From Rhodospirillaceae bacterium (GTDB lineage Bacteria > Pseudomonadota > Alphaproteobacteria > SHVZ01), in the NCBI GenBank assembly GCA_016792585.1, contig JAEULB010000106.1:1-41507 (forward strand): a stretch of DNA of 41,507 nucleotides. The letters are read 5' to 3'. Below are positions 1-8,108 of this stretch, piece after piece. The stretch's first letter is position 1; the number at the start of each line of letters is the position of its first letter. The translations under genes were made by a program, and so were the position numbers. The notes beneath the pieces were generated by a model that did no database searches, had not been told where the DNA came from, and saw only the letters and a list, made by a program, of their open reading frames with translations.

Positions 1-777
1 CCCGCCAGGCCCGTCGATGCGGCCCGCATAAACCGAGGCCACGCGATCGCCCGGCCCCGCCAAGCGCACCTCGTCCGGCCCCTTGGCGGCGCCGCCGGCC
101 CAGGCCTCGGCGAGGCGGTCCGAGATGCGCACGCCGTCGTCCGCCTGAAGGAGCTGGATGAACACCCGGCCGCGCAATGCTTGGCTGTCCGCGCTCTCCG
201 GAGCGGCGAGCGCCTGGAAGGCGGGATTGCAGTCCTCGATCCGGCCCGAGGCGTCGACGATCGCCCAGCCGACCGGCAGGTCGACGAAGAAGCGCTGGAA
301 GCGCTGCTCGACGCTCGCCAGCGTCGCCGCCAGCTCGGCGCCCTTCGCCTGCTGGAGCAGCAGGTCGTCGGCGAGCCGGTGCTGACGCGTCGCCTCGGCG
401 ATCCGCCAGACCGCCCATCCGGTCCGTCCCGCGAAGGGCCTCATCGAAATCTCGATCCAGCCTTCGCCGGAAGCCGGATCACGCTCGGCCTCGACCTTGA
501 TCGGACGGCCGGCGGCCGCGGCCTCGGTCAGCGCGGCGAGCGCCGGTCCGCCATCGATCAGGCGCCGTCCGAGCCTGGGCGGCAGCGGTTCCTCGCCGTC
601 ACCGACCAGGGCACGGGCCGCCGCATTGGCGGTGACGACGCAGAACCCGGCGTCGGTCAGGAACATCGGCTCGTCCGCGGCCTCGAAGGCAGCCGCGGCC
701 TGACGATGCGGAGCGAATAGCCGGCCGAGCCGTTGCGCCAGACGCGAGAGCGGACCGGGCGTCGGCGCCGGCGTCAC
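1..777 (-). CDS. PAS-domain sensor histidine kinase, N-terminal part (runs off left edge)
   Basis: The minus strand is open for 259 codons from a GTG at 777 to the window edge, with no stop. The GTG overlaps the flhB stop as GTGA, so the gene is probably translationally coupled to flhB. Two PAS-like modules can be read: about residues 30-130 (ending near a WAVWRIAEA stretch) and about 160-259 (beginning QRFFVDLPVGWAIVDASGRI), joined by a helical, possibly coiled segment around 133-160. No membrane segment is seen in this part. The kinase core would lie to the left of the window, so 'histidine kinase' is inferred from the PAS arrangement and position. A PAS hybrid kinase of CckA type next to flhB would fit my memory of some Rhodospirillales, but this cannot be confirmed here. 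Confidence 0.72.
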   Translation of the reverse strand, partial: MTPAPTPGPLSRLAQRLGRLFAPHRQAAAAFEAADEPMFLTDAGFCVVTANAAARALVGDGEEPLPPRLGRRLIDGGPALAALTEAAAAGRPIKVEAERDPASGEGWIEISMRPFAGRTGWAVWRIAEATRQHRLADDLLLQQAKGAELAATLASVEQRFQRFFVDLPVGWAIVDASGRIEDCNPAFQALAAPESADSQALRGRVFIQLLQADDGVRISDRLAEAWAGGAAKGPDEVRLAGPGDRVASVYAGRIDGPGG

Positions 778-1850
778 CTGGGGATCGCTCGTTTCTTCAG
801 CTTGAAGACGAAGCTGATGATCTCGGCGACCGCCTTGAAGTGCTCGGGCGGGATCGTCTCGTCGATCTCCATCGACCCGTACAGGGCGCGGGCGACGGGC
901 GGGTTCTCGACGATCGGCACTTTGTGCTCCTCGGCCAGCTCGCGAATCTTCTTGGCGACCAGATCCGCGCCTTTCGCCACCAGCTTCGGCGCGGGCATCG
1001 ACTCGGGCTCGTACTGCAGCGCGACCGCGTAGTGCGTCGGGTTGGTGACCACCACCGTCGCCTTCGGCACGTTGGCCATCATGCGCCGGCGCGAGCGCTC
1101 CATGCGGATCTGGCGAAGGCGCATCTTCACCATCGGATCGCCTTCCGACTGCTTGTACTCCTCCTTCACGTCCTGCTTCGACATCCGCATCTTCTTCAAA
1201 TACGAGTAGCGCTGATAGGCGATGTCGCCGATGGCAAGCACGAGCATGATGGCGAGGACGCCGGCCAGCAGCTTGATCGTCTGGTCCTTGAGTTCGGCCA
1301 TCGCGTCGAGCAGGTCGAGCCCGACCAGCTGGTCGACGCGCGAAAGCTCCGGCTTCAGGATCCAGTAGATGATCGTGCCGACGATCGCGAGCTTGATCAG
1401 GTTCTTTCCGGTCTCCATCGCGGCGGCGGGCGAGAAGATGCGCTTGAGCCCCTGCATCGGGTTGAGCTTCTCGAGCTTCGGCTTGACCGGCTCGGCGGTG
1501 AACAGGAAGCCGGTCTGCACTACCGTCGGGACGATCGCCACGAACAGCAGGATGGACAGCGGGAAGATCAGCGGCTTCAGCACCTCCCAGAAGGTAGCGA
1601 CCAGCACGCGGCCGAGATTCCCGGGATCGAGCCGGATCTGATCGGCCTGCTCGAAGAACGGCACCACCGCCTTTGTCACGTCCTTGGCGATGCCGTTGCC
1701 CATGAACGCCAGGATCATCACCATGGCGAAGAACATGGACCAGTGGCCGAGTTCCTTCGACTGCCAAACTTGGCCCTTGCCGCGCGCCTCGCCCAGCTTT
1801 CGTTCGCTTGGGTCTTCTGTTTTTGATGCGTCGTCGTCAGCTTCTGACAT
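774..1850 (-). CDS. flhB: Flagellar type III export switch protein FlhB
   Basis: FlhB sits at the inner-membrane export gate of the flagellar type III apparatus and switches substrate class from rod/hook to filament proteins. The 358-residue length is normal. The charged N-terminus (SEADDDASKTEDPSERKL) is typical, four hydrophobic segments lie between about 35 and 215, and the cytoplasmic domain carries the autocleavage motif N270-P271-T272-H273 followed by YAVALQY. The start ATG at 1850 has an AGGTGA Shine-Dalgarno 4 nt upstream and lies 3 nt after fliR. The tail overlaps the following kinase gene by 4 nt. FlhA and FliP are not in the window. Confidence 0.97.
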   Translation of the reverse strand: MSEADDDASKTEDPSERKLGEARGKGQVWQSKELGHWSMFFAMVMILAFMGNGIAKDVTKAVVPFFEQADQIRLDPGNLGRVLVATFWEVLKPLIFPLSILLFVAIVPTVVQTGFLFTAEPVKPKLEKLNPMQGLKRIFSPAAAMETGKNLIKLAIVGTIIYWILKPELSRVDQLVGLDLLDAMAELKDQTIKLLAGVLAIMLVLAIGDIAYQRYSYLKKMRMSKQDVKEEYKQSEGDPMVKMRLRQIRMERSRRRMMANVPKATVVVTNPTHYAVALQYEPESMPAPKLVAKGADLVAKKIRELAEEHKVPIVENPPVARALYGSMEIDETIPPEHFKAVAEIISFVFKLKKRAIPR

Positions 1851-1853
1851 CGG

Positions 1854-2621
1854 TCACCTCGGCACCAGCAGGCCGACCAAGGTTTCGTGGAAGTACGTCA
1901 GGAACACGTTCATCATCGCCGACAGCGAGACGATGATGATCAGGAATCCACCGGCAAGCTGCGCCGGCACGCTGACGAAGAAAATCTGCAGCGTCGGCAT
2001 CAGGCGCGAGATCAGGCCGAGCGCAATGGTGAAGAGCAGCGACAGCACGATGAACGGCATCGCCATCTGCACGCCGACTCGGAAGCTGGCGCCGATCAGC
2101 CTGGCTATTGTGTCGGAAAGGTCGCCGACCGGCAGCGGGTCGGTCGGCCGAAACAGCGTGTAGCTGTCGACCACACCCTCGAGCAGCAGATGGTGGAGGT
2201 TGGTCTCGAGGATGGTGATCAAGCCGCCGAGGCTCAGCAGCACGCCCGGCAGGGTGCCGGTGGTCTGCAGCGCGGGGTTGAAGATCATCGCGGTCGAAAG
2301 GCCGATCTGCATCGAGATGATGGTGCCGGCAAGGTCGAGCGTCGTCACCAGCAGGCGGGCAATGCCGCCGAGAAAGAAGCCGATCGCGGTCTCGGTCGCG
2401 ACGAAGGCGATCAGCTCCCCCGGACCGCTGGGCAGCCCGGGCAGGGTCTGGCGCACGATCGGAGCGATGATCAGCGTGATCGCGATCGCCATCATCAGCC
2501 GGAGCCTGGCCGGGACGACGGCCTCGCCGAAGCCCGGCATCACCAGGAAGGCGGCGCCGAGGCGGATGAACACCGCCATGAAGGCGAAGATCTCGGCCGG
2601 GAGGAACTGGGGCAGGGTCAT
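1854..2621 (-). CDS. fliR: Flagellar biosynthetic protein FliR
   Basis: FliR is an integral membrane component of the flagellar export gate and assembles with FliP and FliQ into the entry pore. The 255 residues form about six hydrophobic stretches, starting with FAFMAVFIRLGAAFLVMPGF, which is characteristic of the family. The conserved GEAVVPARLRL and the internal IGLSTAMIFNP stretches also fit. It begins at an ATG 2 nt downstream of the fliQ stop and ends 3 nt before flhB, so the three genes are one transcription unit. Confidence 0.96.
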   Translation of the reverse strand: MTLPQFLPAEIFAFMAVFIRLGAAFLVMPGFGEAVVPARLRLMMAIAITLIIAPIVRQTLPGLPSGPGELIAFVATETAIGFFLGGIARLLVTTLDLAGTIISMQIGLSTAMIFNPALQTTGTLPGVLLSLGGLITILETNLHHLLLEGVVDSYTLFRPTDPLPVGDLSDTIARLIGASFRVGVQMAMPFIVLSLLFTIALGLISRLMPTLQIFFVSVPAQLAGGFLIIIVSLSAMMNVFLTYFHETLVGLLVPR

Positions 2622-2623
2622 CT

Positions 2624-2893
2624 CTACCGCCCGCCGGCGACGATCTGGTCGAAGATGTACTCGGTGAACTTGATGATCGTCGCCAGCATGAACGGCATGA
2701 AGATGATCATCGTGATGAACAGAACGATCAGCTTCGGCACGAAAGTGAGCGTCATCTCCTGGATCTGGGTCATCGCCTGGACGAGCGAGATGACGATGCC
2801 GACCACGAGCCCGATCGCCATCGGCGGGCCGCAGATGATCAGGGTCACCAGCATGGCCTCGCGAAGGATGTCGAAGACCTGTTCCGCGTTCAC
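2624..2893 (-). CDS. fliQ: Flagellar biosynthetic protein FliQ
   Basis: FliQ is the small export-gate subunit that packs around the FliP/FliR core. The 89-residue protein has the family's two hydrophobic hairpin helices (about 15-40 and 50-78) and the conserved segment LVQAMTQIQEMTLTFVPK. The start is a GTG at 2893, which gives the usual MNxEQVFDI N-terminus. It is the first gene of the fliQ-fliR-flhB-kinase run and diverges from the SDR gene across 72 bp. Confidence 0.95.
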   Translation of the reverse strand: MNAEQVFDILREAMLVTLIICGPPMAIGLVVGIVISLVQAMTQIQEMTLTFVPKLIVLFITMIIFMPFMLATIIKFTEYIFDQIVAGGR

Positions 2894-2965
2894 CTAGCCA
2901 AACCTCGCGCGCACGCCCGCCCCCGCGGCAGTATAGCGGCTTTCCAGGGTGGCAAGGAGGTTCCC
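2894..2965. promoter_or_regulatory. Divergent intergenic region, fliQ operon / SDR gene
   Basis: These 72 bp must hold the start signals of both the fliQ operon (left) and the SDR gene (right). On the minus strand TATACT (2930-2935) is a good -10-like hexamer about 36 nt before the fliQ GTG. The best -35 (TTGCCA, 2950-2955) is only 14 nt away, which is short. The same bases read AGTATA on the plus strand. AGGAGG at 2955-2960 is the Shine-Dalgarno of the SDR gene. Confidence 0.3.
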
Positions 2966-3763
2966 ATGGGCTATCGGGGCTTGGATCTGACGGGCAAGGC
3001 GGTGCTGGTGACCGGCGGCAACAGCGGCATCGGCCTCGGCATGGCCGAAGGCATGGCGGAGGCCGGCGCCGACATCGCGATCTGGGGCCAGAACCCCGAC
3101 AAGAACCGCGCCGCGGAGGCCGCGCTCAAGCGCTACGGCCGCAAGGTCGTCCTCCTGAACCACAACGTCGCCGACGAGGCGGCGGTCGATCGCGGCGTCC
3201 AGGAATCCGCCGACAGGCTCGGGCGCCTGGATGCCTGCTTCGCCAATGCCGGCGTCTCGGGGCGCATCGGCAAGCACACGAGCTTCGCCGAGATGACCAC
3301 CGAGGAGTGGCATCGCGTGACCAGCGTCAACCTCGACGGCGTGTTCTTCACCGTCCGCGCCGCGGTGCGGATCATGCTGAAGCAGGGCCAGGGCGGCTCG
3401 ATCGTGGTGACCGGCAGCCAGTTCGGCCGCATGGGCAACCCGCTGGTCGAGCATTACGCCGCCGCCAAGGCGGGCGTCGAGTCGCTTATGCGCTCGATGG
3501 CGACCGAGTTCGGCCGCGACGGCATCCGCTGCAACACGATCGTCCCGGGATACATCGACACGCCGCTGACCCATGCCCGGATCAACGCGCCGGAGTTCAT
3601 CGCGGATGCGATGCATCGCCACGCGATCGGCCGCTGGGGTGTGCCCGAGGACTTCGCCGGCATCGCCGTGTTCCTGGCCAGCGACTCGAGCCGCTGGACC
3701 ACCGGACAGAGCTTCGTCATCGACGGCGGCTTCAATATCGCCGCCAAGATCAAGGGCGCCTGA
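2966..3763 (+). CDS. Short-chain dehydrogenase/reductase (SDR), classical type
   Basis: This is a soluble NAD(P)-dependent oxidoreductase of 265 residues, the usual SDR length. It shows the cofactor motif TGGNSGIG (16-23), the structural NAG (94-96), N123 in the VNL motif, and the catalytic S151, Y164 and K168 (YAAAK). The tail has the SDR-typical PGYIDTPL and TGQSFVIDGGF. The ATG at 2966 follows AGGAGG by 5 nt. The substrate cannot be told; 3-oxoacyl reductases, sugar and polyol dehydrogenases share these motifs. It is monocistronic, diverging from fliQ and converging on the CYTH-CHAD gene across a hairpin. Confidence 0.93.
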   Translation: MGYRGLDLTGKAVLVTGGNSGIGLGMAEGMAEAGADIAIWGQNPDKNRAAEAALKRYGRKVVLLNHNVADEAAVDRGVQESADRLGRLDACFANAGVSGRIGKHTSFAEMTTEEWHRVTSVNLDGVFFTVRAAVRIMLKQGQGGSIVVTGSQFGRMGNPLVEHYAAAKAGVESLMRSMATEFGRDGIRCNTIVPGYIDTPLTHARINAPEFIADAMHRHAIGRWGVPEDFAGIAVFLASDSSRWTTGQSFVIDGGFNIAAKIKGA

Positions 3764-3772
3764 AGGCGCCCT
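3753..3772. terminator. Bidirectional hairpin between SDR and CYTH-CHAD genes
   Basis: A perfect 8-bp inverted repeat, AGGGCGCC (3753-3760) and GGCGCCCT (3765-3772), is separated by a TGAA loop. It contains the SDR stop codon and touches the last base of the CYTH-CHAD stop, so it lies exactly between two converging genes. Neither side has a T-run, so it is a hairpin terminator or mRNA 3'-end protector rather than a canonical intrinsic terminator. Confidence 0.55.
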
Positions 3773-5340
3773 CAGGTCCAGAACCGCCGGGCCTCGGCGA
3801 AGGCCGCGAGATCCTGCCGCGCCTCGGCGAGCAACGCTTCGACCCGGCCGGCATGGAACCCTGCGACGGCGCCGAGCGCCTTGGCGCCGGCATCCGCATC
3901 GACGTGAAGGGCTAGCTGCTCCAGCAGCCCTTTGAGCGTTCGGACGTCGTTCAGGTGCCCAAGGCTCTGCTGCGGGCGCGACACCGCCTTGCCATAGGCG
4001 CGGACCTTGCGTTCGGCGAAAAGCGGCCCGAAGAACTCCGCGGCGTAGCGGAGCTTCTTGAGGCGCAGCCGAAGCGAATGCATCTCGGCCTCTTCCATGC
4101 TTTCGGCGTTCTTCGCGATGCGTCTTGCCTTGCGGTTCCGGTGATCGAGAAGTTCGGCGGCGACGTCGCGCGCCTTGCGCTTGAGACCGGTCTCGTCTGA
4201 CCACGGGGGCTCGGCAAGCCACAGGCGGGCCGATAGCATGAGGTTCAGGAAGCGGCTGGAGCCGATCGCGGTGCGCGCCGATGCATAGGCGGTCTCGCGG
4301 AGCGCGCCCGCCGCCCGCTCGATCTCTCGGAGCACCGTGTCGCCGGCCCCGGTCTCCGCCGCCGGCGGCAGAAGCTCCGCCAGGAAGACGTCCCAGTCGC
4401 GTGCCGGACCGAGCGCGCCGGCGAGCCAGCGAAGCTCGCCCGCCAGCTCGTCACGCGCCGATTCATCGACTTGGCGTCGGAAGAGGCTGAGCGCGGCACG
4501 CAGCCGACGCAGCCCGACCCGCATCTGATGCACGCCTTCGGGATCCCGCCCGTCCAGCACCGCCGCCTGGTTGGACGCGACATGCGTCAGGCACTCGCGG
4601 AGGATGGCCAGAGTGGCCTCCCCAAGGCTGGCATCGCGGTCGAGCCCAAGTACTTCCGCCCACCGCACCGTCTCCGTGTCTCCACGGTACAGGGCGAAAC
4701 CCCGGGCGGCCTTGCTGCCGACGTCGAGGCGGAGCGGCACGGTCGCCCCAAGGTTCCGGGCCAGGCTGATCAGGTCGCGCGGACGCCCGCGCTTCAGCTC
4801 GAGCTCGATCTCGCAGATCGGCGCCTCGGCCTGGCCGACCTTGAAGCGGCCGACATCGAGGTCGACCTCGACCTCGACCTTGCCGCCGTCGCCAAGCTTC
4901 CACTTGGTCCGGCGGACGTCGGTGCCGAAGATCGGCTTCAGCGGCCGGTCGTCCAGGGCCCCTCCGACCGCCTGCCGGAGTGCGGCGTCGCCGATGACGC
5001 CAAGGTCCGGGTTCGGACGGGAGACCGGACTCTCCGCTTCCTCACGATCAAACAGACCGATCTGTCTAAGAGAGCCGGACTTCACCGTCTGGACGTGCCG
5101 CCGGCCATTCCGACGTACCCTAAGCGTCAGATCACGTTCGGCTAGTCTCAAATCCGAGGTATCGAAGTACGTCGCCTGGAGACGACTGGTCGAGGGCCGC
5201 GCGGCGCGCAGAAGCGGGTGTTTCCTGAGCCTTGGCAGGTCTGCCGGGTCGAGCGCCAGCTTGAGTTCGACCTCGCGTCCCGCCGGGGAGCCGGCGGGGG
5301 CCGGGACAGTCGGGCGGCGGGAAGAAGGAGGCATGCGCAT
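3772..5340 (-). CDS. CYTH-CHAD domain protein (inorganic triphosphatase/polyphosphate-binding type)
   Basis: The protein is 522 residues. The N-terminal CYTH domain (about 22-215) opens with the metal/triphosphate tunnel motif E23-V-E25-L-K27 and has alternating charged strands such as KVEVEVDLDVGRF and ICEIELELKRG. CYTH members of this type hydrolyse inorganic triphosphate. The C-terminal CHAD domain (about 240-515) is helical and His/Arg-rich, with the typical GVHQMRVGLRRLRAAL and LRLRLKKLRYAAEFF helices; CHAD domains bind polyphosphate. Two in-frame ATGs exist, at 5340 and 5334. Neither has a Shine-Dalgarno, and a promoter-like pair upstream would place the transcript start at the second ATG. 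A SixA-like gene lies directly upstream on the same strand. Confidence 0.9.
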   Translation of the reverse strand: MRMPPSSRRPTVPAPAGSPAGREVELKLALDPADLPRLRKHPLLRAARPSTSRLQATYFDTSDLRLAERDLTLRVRRNGRRHVQTVKSGSLRQIGLFDREEAESPVSRPNPDLGVIGDAALRQAVGGALDDRPLKPIFGTDVRRTKWKLGDGGKVEVEVDLDVGRFKVGQAEAPICEIELELKRGRPRDLISLARNLGATVPLRLDVGSKAARGFALYRGDTETVRWAEVLGLDRDASLGEATLAILRECLTHVASNQAAVLDGRDPEGVHQMRVGLRRLRAALSLFRRQVDESARDELAGELRWLAGALGPARDWDVFLAELLPPAAETGAGDTVLREIERAAGALRETAYASARTAIGSSRFLNLMLSARLWLAEPPWSDETGLKRKARDVAAELLDHRNRKARRIAKNAESMEEAEMHSLRLRLKKLRYAAEFFGPLFAERKVRAYGKAVSRPQQSLGHLNDVRTLKGLLEQLALHVDADAGAKALGAVAGFHAGRVEALLAEARQDLAAFAEARRFWT

Positions 5341-5342
5341 AG

Positions 5343-5372
5343 ATTAAGCCGGCCGCGACTCGCACCGGTCAA
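5343..5372 (-). promoter_or_regulatory. Candidate sigma-70 promoter of the CYTH-CHAD gene
   Basis: On the minus strand TTGACC (5367-5372) and CTTAAT (5343-5348) are separated by 18 nt. The expected transcription start falls at about 5335, on or next to the second in-frame ATG (5334), which suggests a leaderless mRNA. The call is by eye. Confidence 0.4.
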
Positions 5373-5394
5373 CGACAAAAAAGTGACGATTTTA

Positions 5395-5913
5395 TTAACC
5401 TTCGTGGATATCCACGGGCCGAATGAAACGGATCAGCCGCCCTGATCTGGCCGCGACGCGCGCCCAAGACTTGCGGCCGAAGTCGATCGTGCAGAGAGCG
5501 GCGGTCGGATACTTCTCGGCGAGCCGCCCGTATTCGATGCCGTGCCCCGCGACCAGGTGAATTGCCAGATCGTGAAGGCCAGGGTTGTGACCGATCAGCA
5601 TGACCTCCTCGTGCTCGTCCGGCAGCCGGCGGATCCGGTCGAGCAGTTCCTCGTCGGAGGCGAGATAGAGCGCCTCTTCGAACCCGACCTCGGGCGCCGG
5701 CTTGAACGCCGGCCGCATCAGGGTCCAGGTCTCGCGGGTACGCCTGGCGGTCGAGACCAGCACCATCGCCGGCACCACGTCGCTCTCTGCCATCCAGCGC
5801 GCCATCATCGGCGCCGCCTTGCGTCCGCGAGGCGCCAGTGGCCGGTCGTGATCGTCGAGGCTCGGGTCGTCGCGGCTGGACTTCGCATGGCGAAAAAGGT
5901 GCAGAAGCGCCAT
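5395..5913 (-). CDS. SixA-like histidine phosphatase (phosphoglycerate-mutase fold)
   Basis: The protein is 172 residues from the ATG at 5913. It begins MALLHLFRHAKSS, the usual SixA-type N-terminus with catalytic R8-H9. Further active-site elements are STARRTRET (54-62) and GHNPG with H109. SixA proteins remove phosphate from phosphohistidine in phosphotransfer proteins; related members act on small phosphoesters. The frame is open upstream to a GTG at 5967, but that extension lacks family resemblance. It precedes the CYTH-CHAD gene on the same strand with a 54-nt gap that contains a candidate promoter, so the two may be only partly co-transcribed. It diverges from the GNAT gene. Confidence 0.85.
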   Translation of the reverse strand: MALLHLFRHAKSSRDDPSLDDHDRPLAPRGRKAAPMMARWMAESDVVPAMVLVSTARRTRETWTLMRPAFKPAPEVGFEEALYLASDEELLDRIRRLPDEHEEVMLIGHNPGLHDLAIHLVAGHGIEYGRLAEKYPTAALCTIDFGRKSWARVAARSGRLIRFIRPVDIHEG

Positions 5914-6008
5914 GCGGGGAGACTGCCAGCGACCGATGCCGGGGTCCAGCGCACCTGCTTGAAGCACAGGCGCTTGACCGGGCTCGGGCTTAGCCCCGAT
6001 GGTGCGAC

Positions 6009-6500
6009 ATGACGATGGCGAGCCTTCGCCTGGCCACGGCCGACGACGCCGACACGATCGCGCATCTCTGCCGCGAGCTGCTCGCCTTCTACGGCATCCC
6101 CCCGCCCTATTCGCGCTGGGCGATGGCGGAGGCGATCAAGGAGCAGGGCCTCAAGGACGGACGGCTCGAGGTTCTGCTGGCCGAGCGCGACGGCGTCGCC
6201 GTCGGCCTCCTGGTCTTCTTCCAGATCTATTCGGCCGCCCTCTGTCAGGACAGTTTCTTCATTCAGGACCTATACGTCTCCGAGCGCTGGCGCGGAGAGG
6301 GGATCGGGCGGCAGATGATGGAATACCTGGGCTTCCTCGCCGAGCAGCGCGGCGTCGGCCAGATCGACTGGACCGCCGACCCATGGAACGACCGCTCGCG
6401 ACGCTTCTACGACAGCCTCGGGCCGCACCAGCGTGCCGACAAGGTCTTCTACCGAATCGCCGGGCCGAACCTTCGGCACTTCATCCGGAAGGCGCAATGA
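6009..6500 (+). CDS. GNAT-family N-acetyltransferase
   Basis: This is a single-domain GNAT protein of 163 residues. The acetyl-CoA motif A is seen as FIQDLYVSERWRGEGIGRQMM (R/Q-x-x-G-x-G/A type), preceded by strand VAVGLLVFFQIY and followed by WTADPWNDRSRRFYDSLG. That layout resembles small polyamine/thialysine-type acetyltransferases, but the substrate cannot be fixed. An alternative start is the in-frame ATG at 6015. Its stop overlaps the NUDIX start as ATGA, so the two genes are coupled. Confidence 0.88.
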   Translation: MTMASLRLATADDADTIAHLCRELLAFYGIPPPYSRWAMAEAIKEQGLKDGRLEVLLAERDGVAVGLLVFFQIYSAALCQDSFFIQDLYVSERWRGEGIGRQMMEYLGFLAEQRGVGQIDWTADPWNDRSRRFYDSLGPHQRADKVFYRIAGPNLRHFIRKAQ

Positions 6501-7096
6501 CCGCCGAAGACTACGAGATCCGGTCGGCCGACACGCCCTTCAAGGGATTTTCCCGCATCGAGCGCTTCCGTTTCCGCCACCGCCGCTTCACCGGAGACTG
6601 GACGCCCGAGCTTGAGCGCGAGATCTACGTCCGCGGCCACGCCGCGGGCGTCTTGCCCTACGATCCGAAGCTGGACCGCGTCCTCGTCGTCGAACAGTTC
6701 CGCATGGCCGCCGTGGTCGCCGGGCGGCCGTCTCACTGGACGCTCGAGGTCCCGGCCGGACTGGTGCGGCCCGGGGAGAATCCGGAAGAGGTCGCCCGCC
6801 GCGAGCTCGTCGAGGAGGCTGGCCTCGCCGCCGCCGAACTGATTCCGCTCTACACCTTCATGCCGAGCCCGGGCAGCGCGGCCGAGACGGTCTGGCTCTT
6901 CGCGGCGCTGGTCGACCTCGCCCAGGCCGGCGGGCTCGCCGGTGTCGCCGCCGAGGACGAGGATATCCGCATCGTCGTGATGGAGACCGAGGAGGCCTTC
7001 GCGCGGATGAGGCGGGGCGAGATCGACAATGCGATCACGCTGCTCTCGCTGCAGTGGCTGCAACTGAACCGGGAACGCCTGCGCGCTTCACGCTGA
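6497..7096 (+). CDS. NUDIX hydrolase, ADP-ribose pyrophosphatase-like
   Basis: The 199-residue protein carries a complete NUDIX box from G88 to L110: G88, E94, R102-E103-L104, E106-E107 and G109 match GX5EX7REUXEEXGU. The box is preceded by WTLEVPAGLV and followed by YTFMPSPGSAAE; this order is typical of the NudF/ADP-ribose pyrophosphatase group, which splits ADP-ribose to AMP and ribose 5-phosphate. The start ATG overlaps the GNAT stop (ATGA). The frame is open far upstream, but that part is the shadow of the GNAT gene. It ends 64 nt before the next gene. Confidence 0.9.
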   Translation: MTAEDYEIRSADTPFKGFSRIERFRFRHRRFTGDWTPELEREIYVRGHAAGVLPYDPKLDRVLVVEQFRMAAVVAGRPSHWTLEVPAGLVRPGENPEEVARRELVEEAGLAAAELIPLYTFMPSPGSAAETVWLFAALVDLAQAGGLAGVAAEDEDIRIVVMETEEAFARMRRGEIDNAITLLSLQWLQLNRERLRASR

Positions 7097-7160
7097 CGTG
7101 ACGGCCCCGGCAATCCCCGATCGCCGACAATGCCGCCTACCAACGTCAGGGAGGAGTTGA

Positions 7161-8057
7161 ATGCGCGGATGGATCATGGCGGCGGTGCTCGCGGTTGCGA
7201 TGCCCGCGCTCGCCCACAACGATGACGACCACGATACCTGGACCGTGGTCCAGCAGCAGGAGGCGCAGACGGCGGCGCCGGTACGCGAGATCAGCAAGAT
7301 CGCCGGCGAGATCTACCGCTTCCGCAACAACTCCCACTACTCGGTCTTCGCGGTGACGCCGGCCGGCGTGATCGTCACCGACCCGATCGACGCCGAGGCG
7401 GCGAAGTGGCTGAAGGCCGAGATCGCGCAGCGCTGGAACCGGCCGATCAAGTATCTGGTCTACAGCCACGACCATCGCGACCACATTGCCGGCGGCGAGG
7501 TCTTCGCCGACACCGCGATCGTCGTCGCCCACCGGCGCGCCAAGGAAGTCATCATCGACGAGAAGCGCCCGACCGCGGTGCCGAGCCTCACCTTCGACGA
7601 CGCGCTGACCATCGAGCTCGGCGGCACGGAGCTGGAGCTGACCTACGTCGGCAAGAACCACTCCGACAACTCCCTGGTGATGCGCTTCCCGAAGGAGAAG
7701 ATCCTGTTCGCGGTCGACTTCATCCCGGTCAAGGCGATGCCGTTCCGCGACTTCCCCGACGGATACCTCCAGGAGTGGATCGACTCGCTCAAGCGGGTCG
7801 AGGCGATGAGCTTCGACATCCTGGCGCCCGGCCACGGCCCGCTCGGCACCAAGGCCGATGCCGTCGCCTTCCGCGAACTGATGGAGGAACTGCGCGCCGA
7901 CGTGACCAGGCTCGCCCGCGAGGGCAAGTCGCTGGACGACATCAAGAAAGCCGTGACCATGGAGAAGTACAAGGACTGGTCCGGCTACCAGCAGATGCGC
8001 GAGCTCAATGTCGAAGGCATGCACCGGCTGGTGCAGGCGACCAGGCGCCCGAACTGA
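7161..8057 (+). CDS. Exported metallo-beta-lactamase-fold hydrolase
   Basis: The protein is 298 residues with a Sec signal peptide (MRGWIMAAVLAVAMPALA, cut before HNDDD). The metal motif is H103-D-H105-R-D107-H108, with H167 (GKNH), D186 (FAVDF) and H225 (APGHGPLG) as further ligands, so a binuclear zinc site is expected in the periplasm. The fold is shared by class B beta-lactamases, SoxH-like and quinoprotein-relay hydrolases; the sequence does not decide among them. The histidine/aspartate-rich stretch just after the signal peptide (HNDDDHD) could bind metal. A strong Shine-Dalgarno (AGGGAGGAG, 7149-7156) precedes the ATG. It is monocistronic and ends at a 13-bp hairpin. Confidence 0.9.
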   Translation: MRGWIMAAVLAVAMPALAHNDDDHDTWTVVQQQEAQTAAPVREISKIAGEIYRFRNNSHYSVFAVTPAGVIVTDPIDAEAAKWLKAEIAQRWNRPIKYLVYSHDHRDHIAGGEVFADTAIVVAHRRAKEVIIDEKRPTAVPSLTFDDALTIELGGTELELTYVGKNHSDNSLVMRFPKEKILFAVDFIPVKAMPFRDFPDGYLQEWIDSLKRVEAMSFDILAPGHGPLGTKADAVAFRELMEELRADVTRLAREGKSLDDIKKAVTMEKYKDWSGYQQMRELNVEGMHRLVQATRRPN

Positions 8058-8073
8058 CCTCGGCGTCGCAATC

Positions 8074-8108
8074 GCGCCGGCCTGGTTAGCAGCGCACCAG
8101 GCCGGCGC
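8074..8108 (+). terminator. Strong hairpin terminator after the MBL-fold gene
   Basis: A perfect 13-bp inverted repeat, GCGCCGGCCTGGT (8074-8086) and ACCAGGCCGGCGC (8096-8108), encloses a 9-nt loop 16 nt after the stop codon. Only TT follows on the plus strand. The next base begins the -35 box of the tetR promoter, so it insulates that promoter from upstream transcription. Confidence 0.75.

Noticed and set aside
2894..4222. A minus-strand open frame of 442 codons crossing the SDR gene and the CHAD region.
   Set aside because: It is out of frame with both supported genes and is Arg/Ala-rich without motifs.
5372..5386. A run of six T on the minus strand after the SixA-like gene, as a possible terminator.
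   Set aside because: No stable stem precedes the T-run.
7088..7101. Small hairpin TCACG-CTGA-CGTGA at the end of the NUDIX gene.
   Set aside because: Only 5 bp with no T-run; too weak to call a terminator.
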